This document shows, piece by piece, positions 38,205 to 47,167 of a stretch of 47,167 nt of DNA. A program made the translations under genes and the position numbers. Below the pieces are notes generated by a model. The model was not told the origin of the DNA, ran no database searches, and was given only the letters and a program-made list of their open reading frames with translations. Within the stretch, counting starts at the first letter, position 1, and every line of letters begins with the position of its first letter. The stretch comes from a virus, in the IMG/VR virus record IMGVR_UViG_3300029319_000045, positions 1 through 47,167 of that record. One strand, given 5' to 3'.

Positions 38205-41200
38205 ATGCCTAAAATACAAAACTTAGACGGTTCTATATTTGATACAGAAACAGGAGAACTGACTCTTCCTGAAAAACCAGTTGAGGTAGCTCCATCTGAA
38301 GCTCCGATGTTAGACGAGCCTTCTAGTGCTATGGATAAAATACTACAGTTTTCTTATGGCTTTAACAGAGGTTTGTTTGAAATGACAGATCCTATTGTTG
38401 AAGGTATAGCTAAAATGACAGGCATTAAGGATCCTGTAAAGATTGGTGATTTTGTTCAAGTTTTTAATCGAGGAGAAACTGCTCCTAAAAATAGAACAGA
38501 ACGATATGCAAGAACACTTGGTGATTACACAGCTTTAACTGGAAGTGCTTCTGGTCTTCTTGCTTTTATGGCTAGAAAAGGATTCTTAGGACGAGCTGAA
38601 AAAACTGGTAGGTTAAGTAAGAGCGTTACATATGATGACAAATTAGTTTTATCAGCTCCTACAACTCTGGATAAAGCACTTGATATTACTAAAGATCCTA
38701 AAAAATTAGGGATTGGAGCACACCTTTCTCCATATTACATAAGCAATACCTTAAAAGGTGCTTCTAAAGATATGCTCGACTATATTAGAAAAAATCCTAG
38801 AGAAGCTTTATTTATTGATTTAGCTTTTACAGGATCTTTAGCTGCTACAGAGCAAAGTATTGAAGAGTTCATGGACGAAGGGACAGCAAAAGAACTTGCA
38901 AAAGGATTAAATCCTATCTTTCAAATGGCAATAGGTGTTCCTGCAATAGCTTTAGGGGAGGCTTTATTTAAGATATCTCCTACTAGATTTGCTGGACAAC
39001 TTTTGAGAGGAGAGCGTGGAGAAGAAGAGTTAGCCAAAAAAAGTTTAGCGGATATTTTGAAAGAAGATCCTAGATACATAGAGTCCATAGGTCAAAAAAG
39101 TTTACCTATACCTGTTTTAAATAAAATGGTTGACTTTGCTAACAATAAATCTTTAGAAAGTGCAGGAGAAAAATTAGATGCCATATTTACAATACTTAGA
39201 GATCCTGTGTATAAAGAAGGGCAATCCTTTCAATTTGCAAAAAGACTTAAAGAATGGGAAGAAGAGAATAAAGAATTATTTGAAGGCATAGACTTTAATT
39301 TAAACATTGCTGAACTAGCAGATAGTGCAACATTAAATAAAATGATTGAAGCTTATTCCGCTACTGTTCCTCAACCTGTTTTAAAAGATTTAATTGAAGT
39401 TCAAAATCAAAAGTTAACAAATTTAGCGACGTTGTTTACTCGTATGACTCCTCAAGAGCAAAAAGATAATGGTGCGTTCTTGAGACTGTACCATGAAAGT
39501 TTGAAGAAGAATGCAGAAGAGTTAAATGAAAAAGCAGGTAAGATTGGTGAAAAAGATGCAAAGGCATTTGCAAGAAAATATTCTTATGGAACCTTGGATG
39601 ACATAGGTATGTTTTTTGAAAAAGCTATTCTTCAAAAGTTAGATCAAGTAGACAAAAACTTTCAGATAAGAGCAGAACAAGGGCAGTTTACAAGAACAAG
39701 AGATGGTGCGGATGCTCCTACTAGAGATCCTTCAAAGTTTTCTCAAGAAGAATTACGAGGAGAAGCAATACCTGGTATTCCTACTATGGAGTTCACAGAT
39801 TTTTTAGTTAAATTTAAACAAAAATTTGTTCCTACAGAAAGAGATGAGAGAGATTTTCAAGATGTATCTCTCACAAGAATCTACAATTTAGTAGATAATT
39901 TTTTTGCAGCTAGACAAAATGAATTTATTCGTAGAATCGAAGAAGGCTTTAAAACAAATACAAACAAAGACGGTGAGTACTTAGGTGTTCCTGGTTTTAG
40001 AGAGTTTATGCTTTCAAAGAACTCATACAAAGTTGGAAAGAAAGAAGTAGAACTTCCAGTCTTATACGCTATATCTAGAAGGTATAAAGATAAAAAGGGT
40101 AAAGTACAACTTATAAAAGGAGAGAGTATTGCACCTGAATTACAAATGTTAATTAGAGGTCTTGATACCCCTGAACAACAAATGAATACAGTTTTCAATC
40201 ATGCCTTTTTTAATTTCTACAAAAATACAAATTTCAAGGCTATAAAAAATCCTAGAGATAAAGAAACCGGAAAGCTAGTAAAAGAAAAAGATAGAAATAT
40301 TCTTTACTATCCTACTCAGGATCAAATTGATTCATTAATTAAAAATTATATAAAGAAGAACGATTACACAGAAAAAGATCTTCTTCCAAAGATAACTTTA
40401 ACCTTGCCGGATGCATTTAGCTTATTAGGTAAAGTTAGAAACAGTTTAGCAAACACTCAGTCACAAATTAACAAAGAGTTTAAAGACTTTAATACCGGAA
40501 GACGATTTTTACTTTCGCAACAAACTATGTTTGACGATTTGAACAAAGAGATATTGCGTGGGTTCAAGAAACAAGGATTAGGAAATTTTGTTAAAGAATA
40601 CCAAGATACTTTTTCTTTCTTTAAAAATACTCTAGCTAAAAAGACCTTGGATCCTGGAACTTCGGCAGAAAGCCTAGCTAAGTTTTTATTAAGGGACTCT
40701 GCTAACTTAAAAGAATTAAATAAACTTTTTGAAAAATCAAATGGTAAACACGTTTCTAGTTACATAACGTATCTAGAAAAAGCAGTCATAGGCCAAGCGA
40801 CAGGAAACAATCCTGAAAATGTTTTTATGAAAAATGGTGAGTTTGATTTTGAAGCATTTAGTAATGCAATAAGGAATAAGATAGCTCCAAACATACGCAA
40901 AAATTTACCTCAAGAATTAAAAGACAGATTAAGTAAAGCTGATCTAATGGCTACTAGAATTTTAACCAGAAGAAAAGCAATGGAAGATAAAGCTAATGCA
41001 ATTACAGAAGGCTCTTTCATGTTAGGTATAAAAAACTATGTCGCTGAAGGTCAAAATTATGGTGATGTTATTTTAAAAGCTTTAAAAGAACCTCAGTTTA
41101 TGACTGTCTTAAAAAAAGAAGCTGATCGAGCTGAAAAAGAAGCAATTTCTAAAGCTAAGAAAGGTTTAACTCCTGACGGTATATCAAAGAAATTTGCAGC

Positions 41201-42032
41201 TAGTCAAGAAGCCAGAGATAAGTTAATTAATCCTTTAAGATCGCAAGTTTGGAAATTTTATAAAGAGCAGTTCGGATTTGGAAAAGATATTTATGATGTT
41301 CCCAATAAACTTCAACTGTTTATTACAAACCCTAAGATAAGATCTTCTTTGGAACAAATTTATTCTAAAAAAGAATTAGATAATTTAGATAAGTTGGCTG
41401 AACTTGAACGCAGAATTTTATCTGCCGGAAGAACTGAAGCAGATCTTTCTAGAGGTGCAACTACAATTAACCAAAAATTTCAAGAGTTATTTGGCTTTGG
41501 TATTCAAACTTTAGAATCTTCCGCAAGGGCAGCGTTTATAACGAACAAACAAGCTCCAATAAGTATGTTTTTCGGGTTAGGAGCAAGATTAATTGGTAGA
41601 CAACAAATGAATGTGTATGATGCAGCTATGTTTACTGCAGCTACTAATCCTAAAATCGCAGAGAAAATAGTAAATTCTTTAGATGATTATCAATCTCCTG
41701 AAGGTTTAGCTCAAGCAAGAGAACTCTTAGGCAACGTAGGATCTTATTATAAAAATGTTTTAGATGATATGACAGGCATAAGACCAAGAGCTGTCATGGC
41801 TACAAAGGTAGCTCTTCCAATCGAAGTTTCTGAGCAATTACAAGGAGAAGAGGATAAAGTTCCTTTGCCTGATCTACAAAGAGCTCCAGTCGTGCCTCCA
41901 ATGAGCACCGTAATAAAACCCTCAGCACGACCTCAACAAAGAGCTCCAGATTTTGCTACGAGGTATGAGGCTTTGTTCCCAGACGATTCAATTGTTCCTC
42001 TCCTGAAGAAAAATCAACCACCTCAGAGGTAA
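38205..42032 (+). CDS. Giant internal virion-type protein (1275 aa)
   Basis: A 1275-residue helical, charged protein, the last of the rightward virion block. Hydrophobic patches occur near residues 115-125, 200-212 and 238-252 (MAIGVPAIALGEALF), consistent with membrane interaction on ejection. Large parts are coiled-coil-like with alternating Lys/Glu. A C-terminal Pro-rich stretch (APVVPPMSTVIKPSARPQQR) ends it. Size and position resemble T7 gp16-type ejected proteins, but no transglycosylase motif was seen here. Its last 77 bases overlap the convergent nuclease gene on the other strand. Exact role is inferred. Confidence 0.72.
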   Translation: MPKIQNLDGSIFDTETGELTLPEKPVEVAPSEAPMLDEPSSAMDKILQFSYGFNRGLFEMTDPIVEGIAKMTGIKDPVKIGDFVQVFNRGETAPKNRTERYARTLGDYTALTGSASGLLAFMARKGFLGRAEKTGRLSKSVTYDDKLVLSAPTTLDKALDITKDPKKLGIGAHLSPYYISNTLKGASKDMLDYIRKNPREALFIDLAFTGSLAATEQSIEEFMDEGTAKELAKGLNPIFQMAIGVPAIALGEALFKISPTRFAGQLLRGERGEEELAKKSLADILKEDPRYIESIGQKSLPIPVLNKMVDFANNKSLESAGEKLDAIFTILRDPVYKEGQSFQFAKRLKEWEEENKELFEGIDFNLNIAELADSATLNKMIEAYSATVPQPVLKDLIEVQNQKLTNLATLFTRMTPQEQKDNGAFLRLYHESLKKNAEELNEKAGKIGEKDAKAFARKYSYGTLDDIGMFFEKAILQKLDQVDKNFQIRAEQGQFTRTRDGADAPTRDPSKFSQEELRGEAIPGIPTMEFTDFLVKFKQKFVPTERDERDFQDVSLTRIYNLVDNFFAARQNEFIRRIEEGFKTNTNKDGEYLGVPGFREFMLSKNSYKVGKKEVELPVLYAISRRYKDKKGKVQLIKGESIAPELQMLIRGLDTPEQQMNTVFNHAFFNFYKNTNFKAIKNPRDKETGKLVKEKDRNILYYPTQDQIDSLIKNYIKKNDYTEKDLLPKITLTLPDAFSLLGKVRNSLANTQSQINKEFKDFNTGRRFLLSQQTMFDDLNKEILRGFKKQGLGNFVKEYQDTFSFFKNTLAKKTLDPGTSAESLAKFLLRDSANLKELNKLFEKSNGKHVSSYITYLEKAVIGQATGNNPENVFMKNGEFDFEAFSNAIRNKIAPNIRKNLPQELKDRLSKADLMATRILTRRKAMEDKANAITEGSFMLGIKNYVAEGQNYGDVILKALKEPQFMTVLKKEADRAEKEAISKAKKGLTPDGISKKFAASQEARDKLINPLRSQVWKFYKEQFGFGKDIYDVPNKLQLFITNPKIRSSLEQIYSKKELDNLDKLAELERRILSAGRTEADLSRGATTINQKFQELFGFGIQTLESSARAAFITNKQAPISMFFGLGARLIGRQQMNVYDAAMFTAATNPKIAEKIVNSLDDYQSPEGLAQARELLGNVGSYYKNVLDDMTGIRPRAVMATKVALPIEVSEQLQGEEDKVPLPDLQRAPVVPPMSTVIKPSARPQQRAPDFATRYEALFPDDSIVPLLKKNQPPQR

Positions 42033-42702
42033 AAACTTTAAGTTTCTGTCTCCATTGATCGAGATAGGAATCGAACTCTCTACCACATATCACAAAATCT
42101 TTGAAATAACCGTCCTGAGAAGCCATTAGTACAACTCCCTGACGTATATTTGTATCAAATTGATGGTTGTGGGCATCCGCATACGCAGCTAATTGTATGA
42201 AATAATCGTCAATCCACTCTCTTTTCTTCATTTTATTGGACTGTTTAAAGTCAATTATGGAAGATTCTCCCCTAAATACCCCTGAGAGATCTATAGTCCC
42301 TGCGTAAGAGCCGTGTTTATAAACCATGACCTCACTACCCCAGACTTCATCCAAGTCCTCAAAGAACGTCTCAATGAGTCCTGCACCCATCCTATATCCT
42401 TTTATCTGGTAAAATTTCTTAGCATATGGCACAGGTCTTAATTTCACATGGGATTCAATAAACGAATGCATAGCGGTTCCAACCTTGGCGGCATTGTCTC
42501 TAATGCGTTCTGCCTCTTCCTTCCCTACACGATTGGTCCACTCAATCAGGCCAGACTTATCTTTGCTATGACTAAGTATGGTTGTCACGCTTGGCAACTT
42601 GTCCCCTACTTCGTTTACATATCTCCGACCCTCAGGAAGATCCTGACGTTTTAACGTGGTGTAGTTATATCTGTATCTAGGCTTGATAATCATATCAACC
42701 AT
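41956..42702 (-). CDS. PD-(D/E)XK nuclease (RecB/Cas4-like)
   Basis: A 248-residue nuclease. The catalytic core reads GTAMHSFIE (H79 region), then E124 in GSEV, D138 in TIDLSGVF, D151-F-K153 in SSIIDFKQS, and Q170 in YFIQLAAYADAH. Those are the motifs of the RecB/Cas4-type PD-(D/E)XK exonucleases, which process DNA ends in recombination or phage replication. It ends 77 bases inside the convergent 1275-residue gene, so its last 25 residues (DFSSGEEQLNRLGTKPHTS and preceding) are antisense to that gene. Its start overlaps the upstream helicase stop by 13 bases. Confidence 0.87.
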   Translation of the reverse strand: MVDMIIKPRYRYNYTTLKRQDLPEGRRYVNEVGDKLPSVTTILSHSKDKSGLIEWTNRVGKEEAERIRDNAAKVGTAMHSFIESHVKLRPVPYAKKFYQIKGYRMGAGLIETFFEDLDEVWGSEVMVYKHGSYAGTIDLSGVFRGESSIIDFKQSNKMKKREWIDDYFIQLAAYADAHNHQFDTNIRQGVVLMASQDGYFKDFVICGREFDSYLDQWRQKLKVFTSEVVDFSSGEEQLNRLGTKPHTS

Positions 42703-44162
42703 TTTCTTAATTCCTCTCCTAATACTTTACTAGCTATATCTATTTTATCTTTCAGAGCTTCAACTATTCTTTGATCAATTGTATCCATTACTTTCTCTCC
42801 AGGGACATAAGGAAACTGTGAAATCAAATCTATATAATTCACACTCTTTGTTTGTCCAATTCTATGTGCTCGATCTTCTGACTGTAGCCTTACTTCTAAG
42901 TCATAGTTGTTTGAATAATAAATAACATTAGAAGCCTGAGTTAATGTTAAACCATATCCACCTGTTCTGGGTTGCCCAACAAAAAACAAAAGATCAGATT
43001 TAGGATCTTGAAAGTCTTCTACAATCTTTACCCGATCTTCATTAGAAGTTGCTCCATAAAAACCTGCTGCACATCCGCCACCAAATTTTTCAGAAAGTTT
43101 CTTTACAATAGATTCTATGTCGTATGTGTAATTAGCCCATATAATAATTTTGCCGGAACATTCTTCTATGCAATCTAATAAAACACTCATTCTGTTTGAT
43201 TTTATTTCAACTAATTTTCCATCATCACTCTTTATATGTCCACAGCATATTTGATGTAATCGCAGTATCTGAGTCAAAGCACTTGCAGTTGTAGTGATTG
43301 AACCATCATCTAACATAGCAAGAGCCATTTTTTTCATAGATTTGTATACTTCTTCCTGTTCATCAGTTAAATCTACATAGCGCAATGAGTATACTTTCTC
43401 AGGTAAATCTAGACATTCTTCTTTTTTTATCCGAAAAGCAAAAGGTTTTAATTTTTCTGATAATTCATCCAATCTTCTATAACCAACTACCTGATTGAAA
43501 GACTTAGGTCCTACAGATTGTGGAGATAGAATTGCATATCTGGCTTGGAAAGCATAATAACTAGAAAAACCAAGTAAGTCTGCATTTAAAAAAGCGCATT
43601 GTGTGTATAAATCTAAGGGACTTTTTGTCACAGGAGATCCTGTACAAATTCTTCTATACTTTGCAAACCTTCCTAACTTATAAACACTTTTTGTTCTTTT
43701 TGCTTTCGGTGATTTTATGGTTGTGCTTTCATCGATTACCATGAACGCGTCATGGCATAATAAAAACTTTTCTGCGAAGCTGACACCTTTTTGTGTACTG
43801 AAAGCTTCCACATTCATGACTAGTATGTGTAGTTTATCATCCAACTCAAACATACTTTCTAAATCTTGTTTTGCTTTTTTCTTAGGACTTGGACTCCATA
43901 AAGCAGTTTTGTAGTCAACATGATCGGGCATATGTTTCGGTATCTCATTGGATACCCAGTTTTGGTATACTCCCTTTGGCGCAACAACCAAGGCTCCAGA
44001 AACATAGCCGTTATCATATAACATAGCTATGTTATTAATAATCATAAAGGTCTTACCAGTACCCATGTCGGCAAACACCGCTGCTACAGGGTCTTTCCAG
44101 AATCTAGTTAAATATGCCGCCTGATGCGCATATGGTTTATTTTTAAATTTGTACTTTATCAC
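42690..44162 (-). CDS. SNF2-type helicase/translocase
   Basis: Starts at GTG 44162. The 490-residue product has Walker A DMGTGKT (32-38), motif Ia VVAPKGVYQNW (60-70), DEST (144-147), TGSP (174-177), and motif VI QSEDRAHRIGQ (427-437). These are SNF2-family superfamily 2 hallmarks: an ATP-driven motor on double-stranded DNA, here probably acting with the PD-(D/E)XK nuclease encoded next to it. The two genes overlap by 13 bases in one leftward operon, divergent from the replication genes at 44222. Confidence 0.92.
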   Translation of the reverse strand: MIKYKFKNKPYAHQAAYLTRFWKDPVAAVFADMGTGKTFMIINNIAMLYDNGYVSGALVVAPKGVYQNWVSNEIPKHMPDHVDYKTALWSPSPKKKAKQDLESMFELDDKLHILVMNVEAFSTQKGVSFAEKFLLCHDAFMVIDESTTIKSPKAKRTKSVYKLGRFAKYRRICTGSPVTKSPLDLYTQCAFLNADLLGFSSYYAFQARYAILSPQSVGPKSFNQVVGYRRLDELSEKLKPFAFRIKKEECLDLPEKVYSLRYVDLTDEQEEVYKSMKKMALAMLDDGSITTTASALTQILRLHQICCGHIKSDDGKLVEIKSNRMSVLLDCIEECSGKIIIWANYTYDIESIVKKLSEKFGGGCAAGFYGATSNEDRVKIVEDFQDPKSDLLFFVGQPRTGGYGLTLTQASNVIYYSNNYDLEVRLQSEDRAHRIGQTKSVNYIDLISQFPYVPGEKVMDTIDQRIVEALKDKIDIASKVLGEELRKWLI

Positions 44163-44221
44163 TTGTATCTCTTTCTAGAATAGATTACAGTATACACATA
44201 AAGTGATTAAGGAGAAAGATT
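44163..44221. promoter_or_regulatory. Divergent intergenic region
   Basis: 59 bases between the leftward helicase and the rightward replication module. Both promoters must lie here or further in. The rightward gene has an AAGGAGAAAG ribosome site; the leftward GTG has only AGAGA. A TATACA element (44191-44197 area) is a possible -10 box. No dyad was seen. Confidence 0.45.
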
Positions 44222-44560
44222 TTGAGTAATATTTATGTGGTACAGGAAACTAGCGTCAATATTTTATCCGCTTCTAAATTTTTAGGAGAAGAAGGAGAAT
44301 TTAAATTTTTATTGCCTCCTACAAACCAGATTATGTTTTCACCTGGCCCTTCTATTAAAAGGATAAAAAGAGGTTTGGAGAACTTCAGCAGTAAAGATTT
44401 TTTATTGTTGATAGGGGATCCTGCCGCAATGGCTATAACTGCGGCTTGTGCTTCAGAGAAAAACAATGGTAAATTTACATTGTTGAAGTGGGATAGACGA
44501 GAATCAACATACTATCCTATTAAAGTTGATTTGAATCAGAAAGGAGAAAGTTATGAGTAA
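44222..44560 (+). CDS. Conserved marine-phage protein, TTG start (112 aa)
   Basis: Begins at TTG 44222, eight bases after AAGGAGAAAG, and has no nearby ATG in frame. The 112-residue product starts with SNIYVVQETSVNILSASKFL and contains FSSKDFLLLIGDPAAMAITA and LLKWDRRESTYYPIKVDL, a block I recognise from many marine phages at the head of the replication module. Function is not established. Its end overlaps the next start by 8 bases. The strong ribosome site is what makes the TTG start credible. Confidence 0.82.
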   Translation: MSNIYVVQETSVNILSASKFLGEEGEFKFLLPPTNQIMFSPGPSIKRIKRGLENFSSKDFLLLIGDPAAMAITAACASEKNNGKFTLLKWDRRESTYYPIKVDLNQKGESYE

Positions 44561-45119
44561 AAATCTTGCGGATTTTATTCAGGAAGAAACACAGGCATTA
44601 AATTTAACTGGAAGTGCTTTACAAGATGTAAGTGAATTAGCGAAAGAAGTTTTAAAAGCTGAAGAAGAGATCAACGCTCTTGAAACAATTTTGAGTGACA
44701 AGAAGAAAGAACATAGGAATCTTGTTGAAAATAGAATACCTGCAGCGATGCAAGAAATAGGTATGTCTAACTTTACAATGGCTGATGGTTCAATGATTGA
44801 GGTAAAACCATTTTACTCAGCTTCAATTCCTAAGGACAGAAAAGGGGAAGCCTTTGAGTGGCTTCGCAAACATGGATACGATGACATCATTAAGAATCTA
44901 GTGAGCGTTCAGTTTGGTAGAGGAGAAGACGATGATGCGTCAAAGTTGATTGGGATGATTCGTGAAAATGGAATGATTCCTAGTCAAACCGAAAAGATTG
45001 AATCTCAAACTCTTAGAGCATGGGTTCGTGAAATGGTGGAGCAGGGTGTAAAGTTCCCTACCGAACTTTTCGGTGCATTTTGTGGTACGAAAGCTAATAT
45101 TAAATCAAGTAAAAAGTAA
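44553..45119 (+). CDS. Replication-module protein (188 aa)
   Basis: A 188-residue helical, charged protein: MSKNLADFIQEETQALNLTG, then a coiled coil (40-70, KAEEEINALETILSDKKKEH) and SNFTMADGSMIEVKPFYSAS, IPKDRKGEAFEWLRKHGYDD, and a conserved end. It is a frequent marine-phage family next to the SSB-like gene, with no known activity to my knowledge. It overlaps the preceding gene by 8 bases with a GAAAGGAGAAAG site. A replisome-accessory role is inferred from location. Confidence 0.78.
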   Translation: MSKNLADFIQEETQALNLTGSALQDVSELAKEVLKAEEEINALETILSDKKKEHRNLVENRIPAAMQEIGMSNFTMADGSMIEVKPFYSASIPKDRKGEAFEWLRKHGYDDIIKNLVSVQFGRGEDDDASKLIGMIRENGMIPSQTEKIESQTLRAWVREMVEQGVKFPTELFGAFCGTKANIKSSKK

Positions 45120-45129
45120 GGAGAAAATT

Positions 45130-45891
45130 ATGAAGCTTCAAACACCAAAGAAGAACCAAAATGGTGCAATCGCAACTGTTGATGTTTCTTTATTTGAACA
45201 GTCTGCGGGAGATGGTTTACAAAACATTGCAACTGAAGATACTGCATTACCTTTTTTGAAGTTGTTATCAAAAATGAGTCCTGAAGTAGATTCAGTAGAA
45301 GGTGCTCAACCTGGCATGATGTATAACTCTGTATCTGGTCAGTTGTATAAAGACAGTTTACACGTTGTGCCTTGTCATTATGAAAAGAAGTACATTGAGT
45401 GGGCTCCTCGTGGAACTGGAAATGGAAGTCCAGTGAACACTTATGGAGCATCTTCAAATATTCTTTCTAAGACTGTGAAAAAACCAGGAGATTGGAGAGA
45501 CTATTTAGATAACGGAAATTACATTGAGGCTTGTGCTCATCACTACGTCATGTTAGTTGGCGAGAGACAACCTGCTTTAATTGTAATGAAGTCAACCCAG
45601 TTGAAGAAAAGTAGGAAATGGAACTCTATGATTATGACTACGAGTATTCCAAATTCAAAGGGAGTTATGTTCCAACCCCCATCGTACTCTCACGTTTATT
45701 CTTTAGCATCAGAAAAAGAATCAAATGATAAAGGCACATGGTTTGGTTGGGAAATTGGAAAGGTGGGTCTTATTGAGGATCAGTCTCTCTTTTTGATGTG
45801 TAAGGAATTTTCTGAATCCATATCTAAGGGAGAAGTAGAAGTCAAGCATACAGAGGATAATCCTGTAAAAACTTCTGATATTCCATTTTAA
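45130..45891 (+). CDS. Single-stranded DNA-binding-like protein (253 aa)
   Basis: The 253-residue product starts at ATG 45130, after AAGGAGAAAA; an in-frame ATG at 45073 inside the previous gene was rejected for lack of a ribosome site. The N-terminus is flexible, the middle (60-200) is beta-rich with aromatic residues (YIEWAPRGTG, YVMLVGERQPALIVMKSTQL) and the last 25 residues are acidic with a terminal DIPF, the kind of acidic, aromatic-ended tail by which SSBs recruit partners. Together with its place between helicase and primase this supports an SSB-like role, binding single-stranded DNA during replication. Confidence 0.78.
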   Translation: MKLQTPKKNQNGAIATVDVSLFEQSAGDGLQNIATEDTALPFLKLLSKMSPEVDSVEGAQPGMMYNSVSGQLYKDSLHVVPCHYEKKYIEWAPRGTGNGSPVNTYGASSNILSKTVKKPGDWRDYLDNGNYIEACAHHYVMLVGERQPALIVMKSTQLKKSRKWNSMIMTTSIPNSKGVMFQPPSYSHVYSLASEKESNDKGTWFGWEIGKVGLIEDQSLFLMCKEFSESISKGEVEVKHTEDNPVKTSDIPF

Positions 45892-45908
45892 TAACCCAAA
45901 GTATCTGA

Positions 45909-47167
45909 ATGTCTGATATCGTTAAATTTAAAACGATTTTTAATGGTTTAGAGTCAGCGTATGGCACTTACACCATCGAGAGTGAACGAGAAGATACGAA
46001 ACAAGTCGGTAAGGGCTTTGTAGTTAGAGAAGTCCCTACCGACATTATTTGGCAAAAGCACTTGGATGGTAAAGAGCCTAGTCTTGGCATAATACCAATT
46101 AGGAGCGACCAAACTTGTGTCTGGGGTGCTTTTGATATTGATGAATATAATCTAGATCATAAAAATCTTGTAGGTAAAATTAAAAAAATGAATTTACCTT
46201 TGATCGTATTTCGATCAAAGTCAGGGGGTGCTCACGTTTATATGTTTGTGAAAGAACCCTTATCAGCTGCAGATATGCAAAAACACATTAAATTGTTCGC
46301 GGCATATCTGGGCTTTGCAAATTGTGAAGTGTTTCCAAAACAAACAAAACTCTTAGTTGATAGAGGTGATGTTGGAAACTTTTTAAATCTGCCGTACTTT
46401 GGTGGAGATAACTCTAATAGATATGCGTTTAAGGAGAATGGTGATGCTGCAACGCTTGAAGAATTTTTTGAACTCTATGAAGAAAAAGTTGTTAGAAACA
46501 ATAAAGAAATCCCAAAACCGGAAGTAGAAAATGAGAACATTCCTGATGGTCCTCCTTGTTTACAGTATCTGTGTAATCAAGGGTTCCCAGAAGGCACTAG
46601 AAACAATGGCCTATTTAACATAGGTGTGTACTTAAAAAAATCTCATCCAGATTCTTGGGAAGATAAAATGTTAGAGGCAAATCAAAAATACATGAGTCCT
46701 TCTTTACCTTTGAATGAAATCAACACAATTGTTAAACAATTAAATAAAAAAGACTACAACTATAAGTGTAAAGATTCTCCGATCAATGCTCATTGCTCAC
46801 CATCAATATGTAAGATGCGTAAGTATGGTATTGGTGCTTCAGAGGCAGATATTGACGGACCAAGTATCACGGCTTTAGTGAAATACAATTCGGATCCGCC
46901 GCTATGGTTTTTAGATGTTGAAGGTCATAGAATTGAATTAACCACTGAAGAGTTACAGCAACAGCATAAGTTTCAAATTGTTTGTATGAACAAAATAAAT
47001 GTTGCTCCTCCGACAAGAAAGAAAATGGAGTGGGAAGCATTATTGAATAAGTTGCTAAGACAAATGGTAGAGACTCAGGCTATACAAGAAGCACCGGAAG
47101 ATACTTCGCATGAAGGTAGGTTCGCTGATCTGTTAGAAGAGTTTTGTACACACTTTCAAAGTGGCAT
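45909..47167 (+). CDS. Archaeo-eukaryotic-type primase, 3' end cut by window
   Basis: An open frame from ATG 45909 runs to the window edge (419 codons seen). WGAFDIDEY (73-80; D76 and D78 are metal ligands), SKSGGAHVYMF (103-113) and EVFPKQ (140-145) are the three motifs of archaeo-eukaryotic primases, and NFLNLPYFGG (158-167) fits the same fold. A PriCT-like helical part (GTRNNGLFNIGVYLKKSHPD) and a Cys cluster, CKDSPINAHCSPSICKMRK, then GIG, follow. It makes primers for replication; many phage forms are fused to a helicase, which may lie beyond the edge. The ribosome site is weak. Confidence 0.85.
   Translation, partial: MSDIVKFKTIFNGLESAYGTYTIESEREDTKQVGKGFVVREVPTDIIWQKHLDGKEPSLGIIPIRSDQTCVWGAFDIDEYNLDHKNLVGKIKKMNLPLIVFRSKSGGAHVYMFVKEPLSAADMQKHIKLFAAYLGFANCEVFPKQTKLLVDRGDVGNFLNLPYFGGDNSNRYAFKENGDAATLEEFFELYEEKVVRNNKEIPKPEVENENIPDGPPCLQYLCNQGFPEGTRNNGLFNIGVYLKKSHPDSWEDKMLEANQKYMSPSLPLNEINTIVKQLNKKDYNYKCKDSPINAHCSPSICKMRKYGIGASEADIDGPSITALVKYNSDPPLWFLDVEGHRIELTTEELQQQHKFQIVCMNKINVAPPTRKKMEWEALLNKLLRQMVETQAIQEAPEDTSHEGRFADLLEEFCTHFQSG

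Noticed and set aside
45073-45129. Earlier ATG for the SSB-like protein
   Set aside because: It lies inside the previous gene without a ribosome site; 45130 has AAGGAG.
1-47167. tRNA genes and integration genes
   Set aside because: No cloverleaf-like sequence, integrase or repressor was recognised in the gaps, though a covariance-model scan was not possible.

Overview
The window is a large piece of an AT-rich tailed-phage genome (Caudoviricetes). It is most likely a marine podovirus-type phage of the kind recovered from seawater metagenomes. The evidence is a complete head-and-tail module with a P22-like portal, gp4-like adaptors and a gp10-like tail protein, no tape measure or sheath, and many small protein families that I recognise as typical of pelagic phages. 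No integrase, repressor, tRNA or bacterial housekeeping gene was seen. The host cannot be fixed from the sequence; low G+C would suit a streamlined marine bacterium. Both ends of the window cut through genes.

Layout. (1) 1-3253, leftward: two strings of small accessory genes with ATGA-type overlaps, including a GP88-like protein, two small Cys-pair proteins and a ribbon-helix-helix-like protein. They are separated and flanked by non-coding stretches (1915-2225 and 3254-3522) holding C-rich direct repeats, three G-quadruplex motifs on the minus strand and a leftward terminator. (2) 3523-15141, rightward packaging and head genes: TerL, a 1400-residue lysozyme-headed giant protein, portal, a GroES-like co-chaperonin, a scaffold-like protein, a decoration-like protein and the major capsid protein, closed by a strong terminator. 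(3) 15185-19503: a 50-residue gene, a structured RNA candidate with two hairpins whose loops are complementary over 8 nt, two small structural proteins, then a cassette of seven or eight consecutive very basic small proteins sharing C-terminal tags and GG-x-V motifs. (4) 19503-32808: adaptors, tail fibres (including a protein with five LamG-like domains and one with an S74 self-cleaving chaperone), the lysis genes (holin and M15 peptidase) and the gp10-like tail protein. (5) 32891-42032: four large proteins that look like internal or ejected virion proteins. (6) 41956-44162, leftward: a PD-(D/E)XK nuclease and an SNF2-type helicase. (7) 44222-47167, rightward: a replication module with a conserved small protein, an SSB-like protein and an archaeo-eukaryotic-type primase cut by the window edge.

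How it works together. The rightward block encodes one virion assembly line: capsid folding (GroES), packaging, adaptor, fibres, lysis and ejection proteins. The right end encodes DNA replication and recombination. The left end encodes small accessory proteins under separate control. The most unusual parts are the basic-protein cassette with its shared tags, the kissing-hairpin candidate after the capsid gene, and the G-quadruplex cluster around the terL control region.
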